Shown here in pieces: positions 1 to 9,500 of a stretch of 64,000 bases of DNA (the first letter of the stretch is position 1; every line of letters begins with the position of its first letter). The DNA comes from Corynebacterium sanguinis. Lineage in GTDB: Bacteria > Actinomycetota > Actinomycetes > Mycobacteriales > Mycobacteriaceae. The stretch lies in contig NZ_CP038157.1 of the NCBI RefSeq assembly GCF_007641235.1, forward strand, positions 1,426,001 through 1,490,000, in the 5' to 3' direction. The translations under genes were made by a program, and so were the position numbers. The notes under the pieces are model-generated. The model had not been told where the DNA came from and made no database searches. It saw nothing but the letters and a program-made list of their open reading frames with translations.

Positions 1-2
1 CC

Positions 3-872
3 AAGGCGCTGGATACTACCAAGGGCCCCGGCTTGCTGCTTAAAGCAAAAGCCACGTTGTTTGACAAGCTCGTCTACTCCAAGGTGAAGGCTGCGATGGG
101 CGGGCAGGTGCAGGTCGCGATCTCCGGCGGCTCGGCGATCGGCGCCGACCTGTTGCACTTCTTCCGTGGCATGGGGATCACCATTTACGAAGGTTACGGT
201 CTGACCGAAACGACTGCCGCTGCCTCCGTGAACGAGCCCGGCCAGATGCGCATCGGCACCGTCGGTCGCCCGGTGGCGGGCTTTAAGGCGCGTGTGACCG
301 AGGAAGGCGAAATTCAGTTCAGCGGTGACGGTGTATCGAAGTCGTATTGGAATAACCCCGAGGCCACCGAGGCGTCCATGAAGGACGGCTGGTTCTCCAC
401 CGGAGACCTCGGCGAGATTGACGACGACGGCTTCATCCGCATCACGGGACGTAAGAAGGATCTCATCGTTACCGCTGGAGGCAAGAATGTTTCCCCGGGC
501 CCGCTCGAAGAGGTCCTTACCCAGGACGAGCTGATCGCGAATGCCATCGTGGTCGGCGATGGCAGGCCGTTCGTCGGCTTGCTGGTCACCATCGACGAGG
601 CTGAGCTGAAGCGGTGGAAGGCGAAGAACGGCATCGACGAGAACGCTCCGCTCAGCGAGCTGAAGAACAACGACAAGTTGATCGCGGCCGTGCAGTCCGC
701 CGTGGACACGGCAAACAAGACCGTGTCCAAGGCGGAGGGAATCAGGAAGTTCCGCATCCTCGAGCGCGACCTGCGCGAGGAAGAGGACGAGATCACCCCG
801 ACGATGAAGGTCAAGCGCAACGTCGTCGTCAAGCGCTTCGCCGACGAGATCGAAGCGCTCTACCAACGCTAA
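3..872 (+). CDS. Long-chain acyl-CoA ligase (FadD15-like), 3' part
   Basis: C-terminal part of an AMP-forming acyl-CoA synthetase, which activates fatty acids to acyl-CoA through an acyl-adenylate. The reading frame is open from base 3, so the start lies outside the window. Visible ANL-superfamily motifs are YEGYGLTET (adenine-binding), GWFSTGDLGEID (the STGD ATP-binding motif) and GRKKDLIVTAGGKNVSPGPLE, the hinge and C-terminal domain, with the catalytic-lysine region near MKVKRN. The layout resembles mycobacterial FadD15 and bacterial long-chain synthetases. It stops 96 bases before the next gene. Substrate length cannot be read from the sequence. Confidence 0.9.
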   Translation, partial: KALDTTKGPGLLLKAKATLFDKLVYSKVKAAMGGQVQVAISGGSAIGADLLHFFRGMGITIYEGYGLTETTAAASVNEPGQMRIGTVGRPVAGFKARVTEEGEIQFSGDGVSKSYWNNPEATEASMKDGWFSTGDLGEIDDDGFIRITGRKKDLIVTAGGKNVSPGPLEEVLTQDELIANAIVVGDGRPFVGLLVTIDEAELKRWKAKNGIDENAPLSELKNNDKLIAAVQSAVDTANKTVSKAEGIRKFRILERDLREEEDEITPTMKVKRNVVVKRFADEIEALYQR

Positions 873-968
873 GTCTCGGCGCGCCGCGCGGATTCTCACC
901 GCGCGGGCGCTACCATTTCCCCAGCGAATCGTCACATGTTGCAAAGGTAGATTGAAGGGGGATGGATC

Positions 969-1637
969 GTGCAGAAAACCGCCGCGGTGCTGCGCCATCG
1001 TGAGCTGACCCAGGAAATCTACAACATCGGTGACGAGGTCGCGGAGTATATCGAGCACATCGCGGAATCGATTGCCGATTACGACGGCGAGCTCACTGAC
1101 GACTGCCTCGCAGAGTTCTCGGAAATCATCGATGACGCCCGCCAGGACGCGCGCCGCGTCGTCGGCGAGCTGATCGGGTTGCGGCAAGCGTTGACCTCGG
1201 GGATGCGCGCCGGCGTGCTTTCCGCCTCGGCGTCCGCCGAGGAGCGCATCCCTGAACCGGAGTTCCTCGACGCGATCGGCCTGGAAGACCTCTACCCGCT
1301 TACCGCGCCGTTTTCGGTGCGCACGATGAACGACGCGCTGACCGGCCGTACCGAGCTGACTGTGCAGCATCTGACCGAAATCGTCAGCTTCACCCTCGAG
1401 CAAACCGACATGGTCGCCCGCGAACTCGGTGCGGTGAGCCTGCCGCACCTTTATGCCCGCGTCGGCGAGCTCGTCGAGGCTGCTGTCGAAGGGTGGATGG
1501 AAACCGTCTGCGTCGACCACCCCGCGTTCACCCGCACGATGCGCGGTTCGAACCCGCCGACGTTTTTGGCGGAGCGCGCGCGGATTGACGCGATCGTGGC
1601 CAAGGTCGCCGCGAAGCGCTCACGCCGGGGTGCCTAG
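969..1637 (+). CDS. Conserved hypothetical protein, 222 aa
   Basis: I do not recognise the family. The protein is acidic and looks all-helical, without signal peptide or membrane segment; the last residues are basic (AAKRSRRGA). The GTG start at 969 is preceded by AAGGGGG at a suitable distance; the ATG at 962 is in another frame. It ends 3 bases before hemW, so the two are probably co-transcribed. Base composition matches the neighbours, so it is probably core corynebacterial rather than acquired. Confidence 0.7.
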   Translation: MQKTAAVLRHRELTQEIYNIGDEVAEYIEHIAESIADYDGELTDDCLAEFSEIIDDARQDARRVVGELIGLRQALTSGMRAGVLSASASAEERIPEPEFLDAIGLEDLYPLTAPFSVRTMNDALTGRTELTVQHLTEIVSFTLEQTDMVARELGAVSLPHLYARVGELVEAAVEGWMETVCVDHPAFTRTMRGSNPPTFLAERARIDAIVAKVAAKRSRRGA

Positions 1638-1640
1638 ATC

Positions 1641-2744
1641 TTGTTCGGCCTGTACATCCACGTGCCGTTCTGCGCGACCCGCTGTGGCTACTGCGATTTC
1701 AACACCTACACGCCCACCGAGGTCGAAACCTCGCACGAAACGTACCTGCGCGCGCTAGAAGCCGAGTTGGCGAAGGCGGATACTTCCCCCGCGGACACCG
1801 TGTTCATCGGAGGCGGAACGCCCTCGCTGCTCGGGGCGGCGGGGTTGGGTCGCATCATGGAGATGGTGCACACCCACGTCGGCCTGAAACCTGGCGCGGA
1901 GGTGACCACGGAGTCGAACCCGGAGTCCACCAGCCCGGAGTATTTCGAGGGCCTGCTTGAAGCCGGGTTCACCCGGGTGTCGCTGGGGATGCAGTCCGCC
2001 TCGACACCTGTTCTCAAGGTGCTCGACCGTATGCACACCCCGGGCCGCGCCGTCTCGGCGGCGAAAGAGGCGCTGGACGCCGGGTTCGAGCACGTCAACC
2101 TCGATATGATCTACGGCACCCCGACGGAAACGGATGACGATGTGCGGGCAACCCTCGATGCGGTGCTCTCAACGGGCGTCGACCACGTCAGCGCGTACTC
2201 GCTGATCGTCGAGGACGGCACCGCGATGGCTCGGAAGGTCCGTCGCGGGGAGCTGCCGGAACCGAGCGAGGACGTCTACGCCGACCGCTACGAGATCATC
2301 TCGGGCACCCTCGAGGACGCTGGCTTCGGCTGGTACGAGGTGTCTAACTGGGCGCGTGAAGGCGGGCAGTGCCGGCACAACCTCCTATACTGGCGCGGGG
2401 GGCAGTGGTGGGGAGCTGGCCCCGGCGCCCACAGCTTCATCGGCACCACGAGATTCCACAACGTCAAGCGCCCCGAACGCTACAGCGAGCTGCTCGCCGG
2501 CGGATCGCTGCCTATCGCGGATCAGGAATCTTTGACCGCGCAGGAGCAACACTTCGAGGCGATCATGCTGGGGTTGCGGTTGAAGGAGGGAATCCCGCGC
2601 GAGTGGATAGGCGAGAGCGCGTGGGGGGTCGTCGACAAGCATGCGCGCGCGGGTCTGCTCTCCGTGGGCGAGCGGGTCGCGGTCACGGACGCGGGGCGCC
2701 TGTTTGCCGACGGCATCATCACCGACATTCTGGCGGCGGAATAG
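1641..2744 (+). CDS. hemW: HemW-like radical SAM haem chaperone
   Basis: Radical SAM protein of the HemN/HemW family, 367 residues, the length of HemW (HemN proper is about 450). The iron-sulphur cluster motif is at the very N-terminus, CATRCGYC (CX3CX2C), with the extra conserved FNTY after it, followed by the GGGTPSLL SAM-binding motif. HemW proteins carry haem to target proteins and lack coproporphyrinogen dehydrogenase activity; older annotations call them coproporphyrinogen III oxidase. The TTG start at 1641 follows the upstream stop by 3 bases. The gene sits directly before hrcA, as in many actinobacteria. Confidence 0.92.
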   Translation: MFGLYIHVPFCATRCGYCDFNTYTPTEVETSHETYLRALEAELAKADTSPADTVFIGGGTPSLLGAAGLGRIMEMVHTHVGLKPGAEVTTESNPESTSPEYFEGLLEAGFTRVSLGMQSASTPVLKVLDRMHTPGRAVSAAKEALDAGFEHVNLDMIYGTPTETDDDVRATLDAVLSTGVDHVSAYSLIVEDGTAMARKVRRGELPEPSEDVYADRYEIISGTLEDAGFGWYEVSNWAREGGQCRHNLLYWRGGQWWGAGPGAHSFIGTTRFHNVKRPERYSELLAGGSLPIADQESLTAQEQHFEAIMLGLRLKEGIPREWIGESAWGVVDKHARAGLLSVGERVAVTDAGRLFADGIITDILAAE

Positions 2745-2765
2745 CGCGCGGGTAAGGTGGTGGGC

Positions 2766-3785
2766 ATGAGTGGGGCAGAAGATCGCAGGCAGGCGGTGCT
2801 TCGCGCCATCGTGGCCGACTACATCGCCCTGCAGGAGCCGGTGGGCTCGAAGTCGCTCGTGCAGCGGCACAACCTGAGCGTTTCCTCCGCGACGATCCGC
2901 AACGACATGTCGGTGCTGGAAAAGGAGGGCTTCATCGCCCAGCAGCACTCCAGTTCTGGCCGTGTGCCCACGGAGAAGGGTTACCGCGCCTTCGTCGACG
3001 CGCTGCACGGGGTCAAGCCGCTCTCGGCGCCGGAGCGCCACGCGATCTTGGACTTTTTGGAAAACGGCACCGACCTTGAGGACGTGCTGCGCCGCTCGGT
3101 GCAGCTGCTCGCGCAGATTACCAACCAGGCCGCCGTAGTGCAGCTGCCCACCCTCGAGGTGTCGCGGGTGAAGCACTGCGAGGTGGTGGCGTTGGCGCCG
3201 ACGCGTCTGCTCCTGGTGGTCATCACCGACTCGGGCCGGGTGGACCAGCGCAACGTCGAGCTCGCCACCGCACTCGCCGTCGAGGACGTGCGCCTGCTCC
3301 GCGACGCCCTCAACACCGTGCTGGTCGGGGCCACGATGTCGGAGGCCTCGACGTCGCTGGCGAAGCTGGCGGAGCTCGCCGACGCGCGGATTGCGGACGC
3401 CGTCGAGCGCGCCACCGCGGTGCTCATTGAAACGCTCGTGGACACCCCGAGCGACCGGCTGCTCATCGCGGGTGCCGCCAACCTCACCCACGTCTCCGCC
3501 TCCGGGGGCGATCTGCATAGCGTCATCGCCGCGCTCGAGGAGCAGGTTGTGGTGCTCAAGTTGCTCGCCAGTGCCCAGGAGCTCGAGCGCGTCAGCGTGC
3601 GCATCGGCCGCGAGAACGAGGACGAGGAATTTTCCCGCGCCTCGATTGTTACAACTGCATACGGCACCGGGGAAGCCCTCGGCGGTCTAGGGGTGGTGGG
3701 TCCCACTTACATGGACTACCCCGGTACGATTCAAAAGGTTGCCACGGTGGCCCGCTACATTAGCGGGATCCTGCGTGGAGAGTAG
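2766..3785 (+). CDS. hrcA: Heat-inducible transcription repressor HrcA
   Basis: HrcA, 339 residues from the ATG at 2766, represses chaperone operons by binding CIRCE operators and depends on GroEL for folding. The N-terminal winged helix is clear ([30 protein letters not shown]), followed by the GAF-like domain. Two in-frame GTG codons lie upstream (2757, 2760), but TAAGGT at 2753-2758 stands 7 bases before the ATG, which suits a leaderless transcript starting at this ATG. dnaJ follows after 29 bases. I found no CIRCE inverted repeat (TTAGCACTC-N9-GAGTGCTAA) in front of either gene, so autoregulation through CIRCE is not supported here. Confidence 0.95.
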   Translation: MSGAEDRRQAVLRAIVADYIALQEPVGSKSLVQRHNLSVSSATIRNDMSVLEKEGFIAQQHSSSGRVPTEKGYRAFVDALHGVKPLSAPERHAILDFLENGTDLEDVLRRSVQLLAQITNQAAVVQLPTLEVSRVKHCEVVALAPTRLLLVVITDSGRVDQRNVELATALAVEDVRLLRDALNTVLVGATMSEASTSLAKLAELADARIADAVERATAVLIETLVDTPSDRLLIAGAANLTHVSASGGDLHSVIAALEEQVVVLKLLASAQELERVSVRIGRENEDEEFSRASIVTTAYGTGEALGGLGVVGPTYMDYPGTIQKVATVARYISGILRGE

Positions 3786-3814
3786 AAGCTTTTTAGAAAG
3801 GCGTATCTGAGACA

Positions 3815-4948
3815 GTGGCTCGTGACTATTACGGGATCCTCGGCGTCGACCGCGAGGCGACCGAGCAGGAGATTAAGAGGGCGTACCGCAAGCTGGCGCG
3901 CACGTACCACCCGGATGTCAACCCGTCCGAGGAGGCCGCGGAGAAGTTCCGCGAGATCTCCATGGCGCAGGAGGTGTTGCTCGACCCCTCCAAGCGCCAC
4001 ATCGTTGACCGCGGCGGCGACCCGATGGAGCAAGGCGCCGCCGGGCCGGGCGGGGCAGGCGGGTTTGGTGGCTTCGGCGACATTTTCGAGGCCTTCTTCG
4101 GAGGCGCAGGCCAGGGCCGTGAGCCGCGTTCGCGCGTGCAGCCCGGCAATAACGCCCTGCTGCGCACCGCCATTACGCTTGACGACGCCTTCACCGGCGT
4201 AAAGAAGGAAGTCACCGTCGACACCGCCGTCTTGTGCGACGCCTGCACCGGCACCGGGTCCGAATCGAAGTCGAAGCCGGTGACCTGCGACCACTGCCAC
4301 GGCACTGGCTCGGTTGAGGAGGTCCAGCAGTCTTTCCTCGGCAACATCATGACCACCCGCGACTGCCCCAAGTGCCGCGGGTTCGGCGAGCTGATCAAGG
4401 ATCCCTGCCGCCAGTGCGCGGGAGATGGCCGGGTGCGCTCGCGCCGCGATTTGACTGTGAACATCCCGGCCGGTATCGCCGACGGCATGCGGATCCGCAT
4501 GGCGGGCCAGGGTGAGGTCGGCCACGGCGGCGGGCCCGCAGGCGATCTGTACGTCGAGGTTCACACGCAGCCGCACCCAGTTTTCGCGCGTGAGGGCGAC
4601 AACCTGCATCTGCGCGTGACGGTGCCGATGTACGAGGCGGCCCTGGGCACCTCGTTAACGGTGGATACTCTCAGCGGCGGCGAGGCCTCGATTGAGGTGC
4701 CGGCAGGCACCCAGCCGAACGAGCGCGTCGTGCTCACCGGCGCTGGCATGCCGCGGCTGCGCAGCCAGGAGGCCGGCGACATGATCGCGCACATTGAGGT
4801 AGTCGTGCCCACGGAGCTTCGCCCCGAGGAGCGCGAGGCGCTCGAGGGCCTGCGCGACGGCCACGCCCACTCCGCGTCGGTGGCCAGCGAGGACGCCGGC
4901 CACAACGAGTCCTTCTTCGGCCGGATGCGCGGCCGCTTCCGCCGATGA
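3815..4948 (+). CDS. dnaJ: Chaperone DnaJ (second, hrcA-linked copy)
   Basis: Hsp40 co-chaperone that stimulates DnaK ATPase, 377 residues. In order: J-domain (residues 1-70, HPD in YHPDVN), a Gly/Phe-rich linker (about 75-105), four CXXCXGXG zinc repeats ([32 protein letters not shown]) and the C-terminal substrate-binding domain. The hrcA-dnaJ linkage matches the actinobacterial dnaJ2 copy. The GTG start at 3815 begins the usual [10 protein letters not shown] sequence and has AGAAAGG upstream. Its TGA overlaps the next ATG (ATGA). Confidence 0.97.
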   Translation: MARDYYGILGVDREATEQEIKRAYRKLARTYHPDVNPSEEAAEKFREISMAQEVLLDPSKRHIVDRGGDPMEQGAAGPGGAGGFGGFGDIFEAFFGGAGQGREPRSRVQPGNNALLRTAITLDDAFTGVKKEVTVDTAVLCDACTGTGSESKSKPVTCDHCHGTGSVEEVQQSFLGNIMTTRDCPKCRGFGELIKDPCRQCAGDGRVRSRRDLTVNIPAGIADGMRIRMAGQGEVGHGGGPAGDLYVEVHTQPHPVFAREGDNLHLRVTVPMYEAALGTSLTVDTLSGGEASIEVPAGTQPNERVVLTGAGMPRLRSQEAGDMIAHIEVVVPTELRPEEREALEGLRDGHAHSASVASEDAGHNESFFGRMRGRFRR

Positions 4949-5649
4949 GCCTGCCGGTCTTCATCACCCCGGACCCCGCCCGCGGCGAGCTCGACGGGGC
5001 GGAGGGCCGCCACGCGGTCACGGTCAAGCGCATTGCCGTGGGCGAGCGCATCATGCTTGTCGACGGCGCCGGCACCGCCGCCGAGGTCACGGTGACCGAG
5101 ATCCGCGGTAAGGACCTCCTGCGCGGCGAGGTGCTGGGGCTCACCCAGGTGCCGAAGCCAACCCCGCGCGTCACCGTCGTCCAAGCCATCCCGAAGGCGG
5201 ACCGCGCCGAGCTCGCCGTCGACTTGGCCGTACAAGGCGGCGCCGACGCGATCGTGCCGTGGATCTCGCAGCGCACCATCGCGCGCTGGCCCGCGGACAA
5301 GCAGGCCAAGCAAGTGGCCAAGTGGCAGGCGGTGGCGCGCGAGGCAGCCAAGCAGTCGCGCCGGGCGTGGGTGCCTCAGGTGGCGGAGCCTGTGACGACG
5401 AACCAGCTGCGCGAGCGGGTTGTCGGCAAGCAGGCGCTCGTTCTGCACGAGGACGCGAAGCGGTCGATCACGGACATCGAGTTCGCCGACGAGGTCTTTG
5501 TCATCGTCGGGCCGGAGGGCGGCATCGGGCCCGAGGAGCTCGAGAGCCTGGGCGCCGAGGCCGTCAAACTCGGCCCGGAGGTGTTGCGCACAGCCTCGGC
5601 GGGGCTCGCGGCGCTGTGCGCGATCGGCGCTGTCACGGGGCGCTGGTAG
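4945..5649 (+). CDS. rsmE: 16S rRNA (uracil-1498-N3)-methyltransferase
   Basis: SPOUT methyltransferase that makes m3U1498 in 16S rRNA, 234 residues, usual length. The knotted SAM-binding region near the C-terminus is seen in [14 protein letters not shown] and [16 protein letters not shown]. The earlier [18 protein letters not shown] region is also typical. The ATG overlaps the dnaJ stop, implying translational coupling, and the gene always neighbours dnaJ in this type of cluster. Confidence 0.95.
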   Translation: MSLPVFITPDPARGELDGAEGRHAVTVKRIAVGERIMLVDGAGTAAEVTVTEIRGKDLLRGEVLGLTQVPKPTPRVTVVQAIPKADRAELAVDLAVQGGADAIVPWISQRTIARWPADKQAKQVAKWQAVAREAAKQSRRAWVPQVAEPVTTNQLRERVVGKQALVLHEDAKRSITDIEFADEVFVIVGPEGGIGPEELESLGAEAVKLGPEVLRTASAGLAALCAIGAVTGRW

Positions 5650-5660
5650 GGTTTCACATT

Positions 5661-6668
5661 ATGGAAGAACTGGTGACGCGCAAGGTTGAGCTCGACTCGA
5701 CCTACGCCCAGGCGGTGCTCGGTATCAACGACGACAACCTGCGGGTGCTGAACCAGCAGCTCGGCGCGGACATCCACGCCCGCGGCACCACGGTCACGCT
5801 GCGCGGGCCCGTCGCCGCGGTGGCCCACGCCACCCGGGTCCTCGACGAGATTGAATCGATGGCGCGCCGCGGGGTGCCTGTCGGGCCCGACACCGTGGTC
5901 CACGCCACTCGGATTATGGAGACCGAGGCGCCGGAGTCGGTCGCGGAGATCCTCGGCGCCGAGATCGTGGCGCGCCGCGGCAAGGTGATTCGGCCGAAAA
6001 CCGCAGGCCAGCGCCGCTACGTCGACGCGATCGACGAGAACACCATCACGTTCGGCATCGGGCCTGCGGGTTCGGGCAAGACCTACCTCGCGGTTGCGAA
6101 GGCGGTCCAAGCGCTGCAATCCAAGCAGGTCAAACGCATCATCCTGACCCGCCCGGCCGTCGAGGCCGGCGAGAAGCTCGGCTTCCTGCCCGGCACGCTC
6201 AACGACAAGATCGACCCGTACCTGCGCCCGCTTTACGACGCTCTGCGCGACATGCTGGACCCCGAGATGATCCCGAAGCTGCTCGATGCCGGCATCATCG
6301 AGGTCGCCCCGCTGGCGTACATGCGCGGGCGCACGCTCAACGACGCCTTCGTCATCCTCGACGAGGCGCAGAACACCACGGGCAGCCAGATGAAGATGTT
6401 TTTGACCCGCCTCGGCTTCGGCTCGAAGATGGTGGTCACCGGTGACGTCTCCCAAGTGGACCTGCCCAGTGGCACGGTCTCCGGGCTGCGCGTGGCGCGG
6501 CGCATCCTCGGTGGCATCGACGACATTTACATCGAGGAGCTCAGCGCGGAGGACGTGGTGCGCCACCACCTGATCTCGCGCATCGTCGAGGCCTACGATC
6601 GCCACGACGCCACCAACGCGGCGCGCTACGAGAAGAAGCAGGCGGAGCGAGAAAGGGCGCTGCCATGA
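5661..6668 (+). CDS. phoH: PhoH-family ATPase (PhoL-like)
   Basis: PhoH family P-loop protein, 335 residues, probably an RNA-directed ATPase linked to ribosome maturation, as its neighbour ybeY suggests. Walker A is [11 protein letters not shown] and Walker B is FVILDEAQN. The true start is the ATG at 5661; the open frame runs upstream to 5259 only as read-through of rsmE in another frame. TAGGGT at 5647-5652 lies 8 bases before the ATG, so a leaderless transcript can start here within the operon. The stop overlaps the ybeY start (ATGA). Confidence 0.95.
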   Translation: MEELVTRKVELDSTYAQAVLGINDDNLRVLNQQLGADIHARGTTVTLRGPVAAVAHATRVLDEIESMARRGVPVGPDTVVHATRIMETEAPESVAEILGAEIVARRGKVIRPKTAGQRRYVDAIDENTITFGIGPAGSGKTYLAVAKAVQALQSKQVKRIILTRPAVEAGEKLGFLPGTLNDKIDPYLRPLYDALRDMLDPEMIPKLLDAGIIEVAPLAYMRGRTLNDAFVILDEAQNTTGSQMKMFLTRLGFGSKMVVTGDVSQVDLPSGTVSGLRVARRILGGIDDIYIEELSAEDVVRHHLISRIVEAYDRHDATNAARYEKKQAERERALP

Positions 6669-7228
6669 GCATCGAGGTGCTAAACGAGTCCGGCGAGGGC
6701 GACATCAACGAAGAGATGCTCGTCGACGTCTCCTCCTTCGCACTGGCCGCCATGGACGTCCACCCTGAGACCGAGGTGACCATCACGCTCGTCGACGAGC
6801 CCACGATGGCGGACCTCCACGTCCGCTGGATGGACCTCGAGGGGCCCACCGACGTGATGAGCTTCCCCATGGACGAGCTCACCCCCGGCGGCGGCCGCCC
6901 GGATGCGGCGCAGCCCGGCCCGGCGATGCTTGGCGACATCATTTTGTGCCCGGCCTTTGATCGTAGGCAAGCGGAGCTCGCGGGCCACGACCTCGGCCAC
7001 GAGCTGGCGCTGCTGACCGTCCACGGCGTGCTGCACCTGCTCGGTTACGACCACATCGCGCCCGAGGACGAGCGCGAGATGTTCTCGTTGCAAAACGAGA
7101 TCCTCGCCGACTGGTACGACAACCTCGCCGCGCGCGGGGTGCAGTACCAGCCGAAGCCCACCGGGGCCCAGGCGTTTCCCTCCGCCGCCGACCGCGACGA
7201 CCTCGACCGCCGGATGAAGGAGCAGTAG
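6665..7228 (+). CDS. ybeY: Endoribonuclease YbeY
   Basis: Zinc-dependent endoribonuclease for 16S rRNA 3' maturation and ribosome quality control, 187 residues. The metal-binding HXXXHXXXXXH signature is present as [22 protein letters not shown] is the other conserved segment. The start overlaps the phoH stop; corC follows after 5 bases. The C-terminal tail of about 40 residues after the histidine motif is longer than in E. coli but usual for corynebacteria. Confidence 0.95.
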   Translation: MSIEVLNESGEGDINEEMLVDVSSFALAAMDVHPETEVTITLVDEPTMADLHVRWMDLEGPTDVMSFPMDELTPGGGRPDAAQPGPAMLGDIILCPAFDRRQAELAGHDLGHELALLTVHGVLHLLGYDHIAPEDEREMFSLQNEILADWYDNLAARGVQYQPKPTGAQAFPSAADRDDLDRRMKEQ

Positions 7229-7233
7229 CGCTC

Positions 7234-8553
7234 GTGGAGTTCACCGTCACATACGCGGTGGTCGCGCTCGCCGCGCTGCTCGCCTCGGGCCTGCTCGGGT
7301 CCGTGGAATCGGCGCTCGCCCCGATCTCGCGGGCGCGCGTGGAGAGCATGCTCAAGGACGACGTCCCGGGCTCCCGGGCGCTGATGCGGGTCGTCGATTC
7401 GCGGGCGAATCAGGTCAACATGCTGGTCATGGTGCGTACGGTGCTGGACGTCACCGCCGCCGTCTTCGCCGCCATGTTCACGCTGGATCTGTTTGGGGCT
7501 GTCTCCTGGGCGATTTTCGTCGCGGTCGCCGGTGTGACGCTGCTGCAGTTCGGCATCATCGGCGTGTTCGCCCGCACGGCGGGGCGGCGCAACCCGTACT
7601 CGATCTCGCTGCGCGCCGCCCAGTGGCTCGTGGCGTTCAACGTGGTCCTTGGCCCGGTGGCGCGGCTTTTGATCTGGGTGGGCAACCTCTTCCACCCGGG
7701 CCGCGACTTCCGCGAGGGCCCCTACGCCACGGAGATCGAGCTGCGCGAGATGGTGGACATCGCCCAGGAGCGCGGGGTGGTGGAGACCACCGAGCACCGC
7801 ATGATCCAGAACATCTTCGACTTAGCCTCCACCTACGCCAAGCAGGTCATGGTGCCGCGCCCGGAGATGATCTGGATCGAGGCGGAAAAGACCGTGGGGC
7901 AGGCCACGCGCCTGATGGTGCGCTCCGGGCACTCGCGCGTACCCGCGATCGGGGAGAACGCCGACGACATCGTGGGCGTTGTCTACCTCAAGGACATGTT
8001 CACTCCGGACGGCCGCCCCCTCGACCCGGCGACCTCAATCGCGGACGTGATGCGCGAGCCGCTGTTCATCCCCGAGTCGAAGCCGCTCGACGTACTGCTC
8101 CACGAGATGCAGCAGCGAGGCACGCACATCGCCATGCTTATCGACGAGTACGGTGGCGTCGCCGGCCTGTTGACCATGGAGGACCTGCTGGAGGAGATCG
8201 TCGGCGAGATCACCGACGAGTACGACGAGGCGGAGATGGCGCCGATCGAGCCGCTTGAAGGGCCGCGCTACCGCGCGCAGGCGCGCCTGCCTCTCGACGA
8301 CCTGGTGGACTATCTGCAGGACAACGTCGGCTACGAGCTGTCCTTCGACGACGAGATCGTCGACTCGGTGGACACTGTCGCCGGACTGCTGTCCTTCGAG
8401 CTCGGCCGCGTTCCGTTGCCCGGGTCCTCGGTGGAAGTTTCCGAGCTGCGCTTCACCGCCGAGGGTGGGCGCGACCGCCGCGGCCGCATCAAGGTGCGCA
8501 GCGTGCTCATCGAGTTGCCCGACGTGGTCGACGAGTACCAGTCCGCTCAGTAG
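7234..8553 (+). CDS. CNNM/CorC family membrane protein with CBS domains
   Basis: Hemolysin C/CorC family transporter-like protein, 439 residues. N-terminal DUF21 (CNNM) domain with three or four hydrophobic segments (residues 1-150), two CBS domains (about 200-330, including VVYLKDMF and DEYGGVAGLLTMEDLLEEIVGEI), then a CorC_HlyC domain. The family is linked to Mg2+ or Co2+ efflux. GTG start at 7234, 5 bases after ybeY, as in other actinobacterial phoH-ybeY-corC-era runs. The older name 'hemolysin' should not be taken as a function. Confidence 0.9.
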   Translation: MEFTVTYAVVALAALLASGLLGSVESALAPISRARVESMLKDDVPGSRALMRVVDSRANQVNMLVMVRTVLDVTAAVFAAMFTLDLFGAVSWAIFVAVAGVTLLQFGIIGVFARTAGRRNPYSISLRAAQWLVAFNVVLGPVARLLIWVGNLFHPGRDFREGPYATEIELREMVDIAQERGVVETTEHRMIQNIFDLASTYAKQVMVPRPEMIWIEAEKTVGQATRLMVRSGHSRVPAIGENADDIVGVVYLKDMFTPDGRPLDPATSIADVMREPLFIPESKPLDVLLHEMQQRGTHIAMLIDEYGGVAGLLTMEDLLEEIVGEITDEYDEAEMAPIEPLEGPRYRAQARLPLDDLVDYLQDNVGYELSFDDEIVDSVDTVAGLLSFELGRVPLPGSSVEVSELRFTAEGGRDRRGRIKVRSVLIELPDVVDEYQSAQ

Positions 8554-8585
8554 CCGCCAGCGGGCGTGGTGCACAATAGGGGACT

Positions 8586-9437
8586 ATGAACATCCTCTCC
8601 ATCCAGTCGGCCGTCGCTTACGGCCACGTGGGCAACTCGGCGGCAGTGTTCCCGCTGCAGCGCATCGGGCACGAGGTGTGGCCGGTCTACACCGTCAACT
8701 TCTCTAACCACACCGGCTACGGCGCGTGGCGGGGCCCGATGATCCCGGCTGCGGACGTCGCGGACGTGATCGCCGGTATAGACGAGCGCGGGGCGCTGGG
8801 TCAGGTCGACGCGGTGCTGTCCGGCTACCAGGGCGGCGACGACATCGCGGGGGTGATCATCGACGCCGTTGCTCGCGTCAAGGAGCTCAACCCCGCGGCC
8901 GTCTACGCGTGCGACCCGGTGATGGGCAACGCGAAGTCGGGTTGCTTCGTCGCCGACACCATCCCGCCGCTGCTGCGCGACCGCGTGGTGCCGGTGGCCG
9001 ACATCATCACCCCGAACCAGTTCGAGCTGGGGTACCTGACCAGCCGGGAGGCGACGGACCTGGACTCGACGCTGGACGCGGTTGCGGCGGCCCGCGAGAT
9101 GGGGCCGCGGACCGTGCTGGTCACGTCCGTCGAGCGCCCCGAGGCGGATCCCGAGAACTTCCTCGAAATGATCGTGGTCGACGACAAGGGGTCGTGGATT
9201 GTGCGCACGCCACGGTTGCCGTTTAAGCGCAACGGGTCGGGTGATGTGGCCTCGGCGCTGTTTACCGGCCACTACATCCGCAGCGGTGATGCCGCGGACG
9301 CGTTGGCGCGCACGGCCTCGTCGGTGTTTGATTTGCTGTCGACGACCTATGAGGCGGGGGCAGGGGAGCTGCTGCTGGTGGAGGCGCAGGACGCCTACGC
9401 GCAGCCGCGGCTGCAGTTTGAGGTAGAGGCACTGTAA
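8586..9437 (+). CDS. pdxY: Pyridoxal kinase
   Basis: PdxY-type kinase that phosphorylates pyridoxal to PLP (vitamin B6 salvage), 283 residues, usual size. It starts with the standard ILSIQSAVAYGHVGNSAAVF, has the GYQGG substrate segment and the C-terminal GSGD catalytic motif in KRNGSGDVASALF. A CACAAT hexamer (8572-8577) ends 8 bases before the ATG, fitting a leaderless or very short leader. Together with the HNH pseudogene it separates corC from era. Confidence 0.95.
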   Translation: MNILSIQSAVAYGHVGNSAAVFPLQRIGHEVWPVYTVNFSNHTGYGAWRGPMIPAADVADVIAGIDERGALGQVDAVLSGYQGGDDIAGVIIDAVARVKELNPAAVYACDPVMGNAKSGCFVADTIPPLLRDRVVPVADIITPNQFELGYLTSREATDLDSTLDAVAAAREMGPRTVLVTSVERPEADPENFLEMIVVDDKGSWIVRTPRLPFKRNGSGDVASALFTGHYIRSGDAADALARTASSVFDLLSTTYEAGAGELLLVEAQDAYAQPRLQFEVEAL

Positions 9438-9448
9438 ACGGTGTGCTA

Positions 9449-9495
9449 ACACGCGCCAAGCCGCCCGGTTCCCGTCGAGGGAAAGCGGGGCGTGT
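9449..9495. terminator. Hairpin between pdxY and the HNH pseudogene
   Basis: Inverted repeat with outer arms ACACGC/GCGTGT and inner arms CCGGTTCCC/GGGAAAGCGG around a GTCGA loop. It sits exactly between two convergent genes. There is no U-run, so if it stops transcription it does not look like a classical Rho-independent terminator. Confidence 0.4.
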
Positions 9496-9500
9496 GGGCG

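Noticed and set aside
2745..2765. CIRCE operator before hrcA
   Set aside because: The required 9-base inverted repeat is absent here and before dnaJ.
2385..3518. A 377-codon minus-strand frame over hemW and hrcA
   Set aside because: Shadow of two well-supported genes with no motif of its own.
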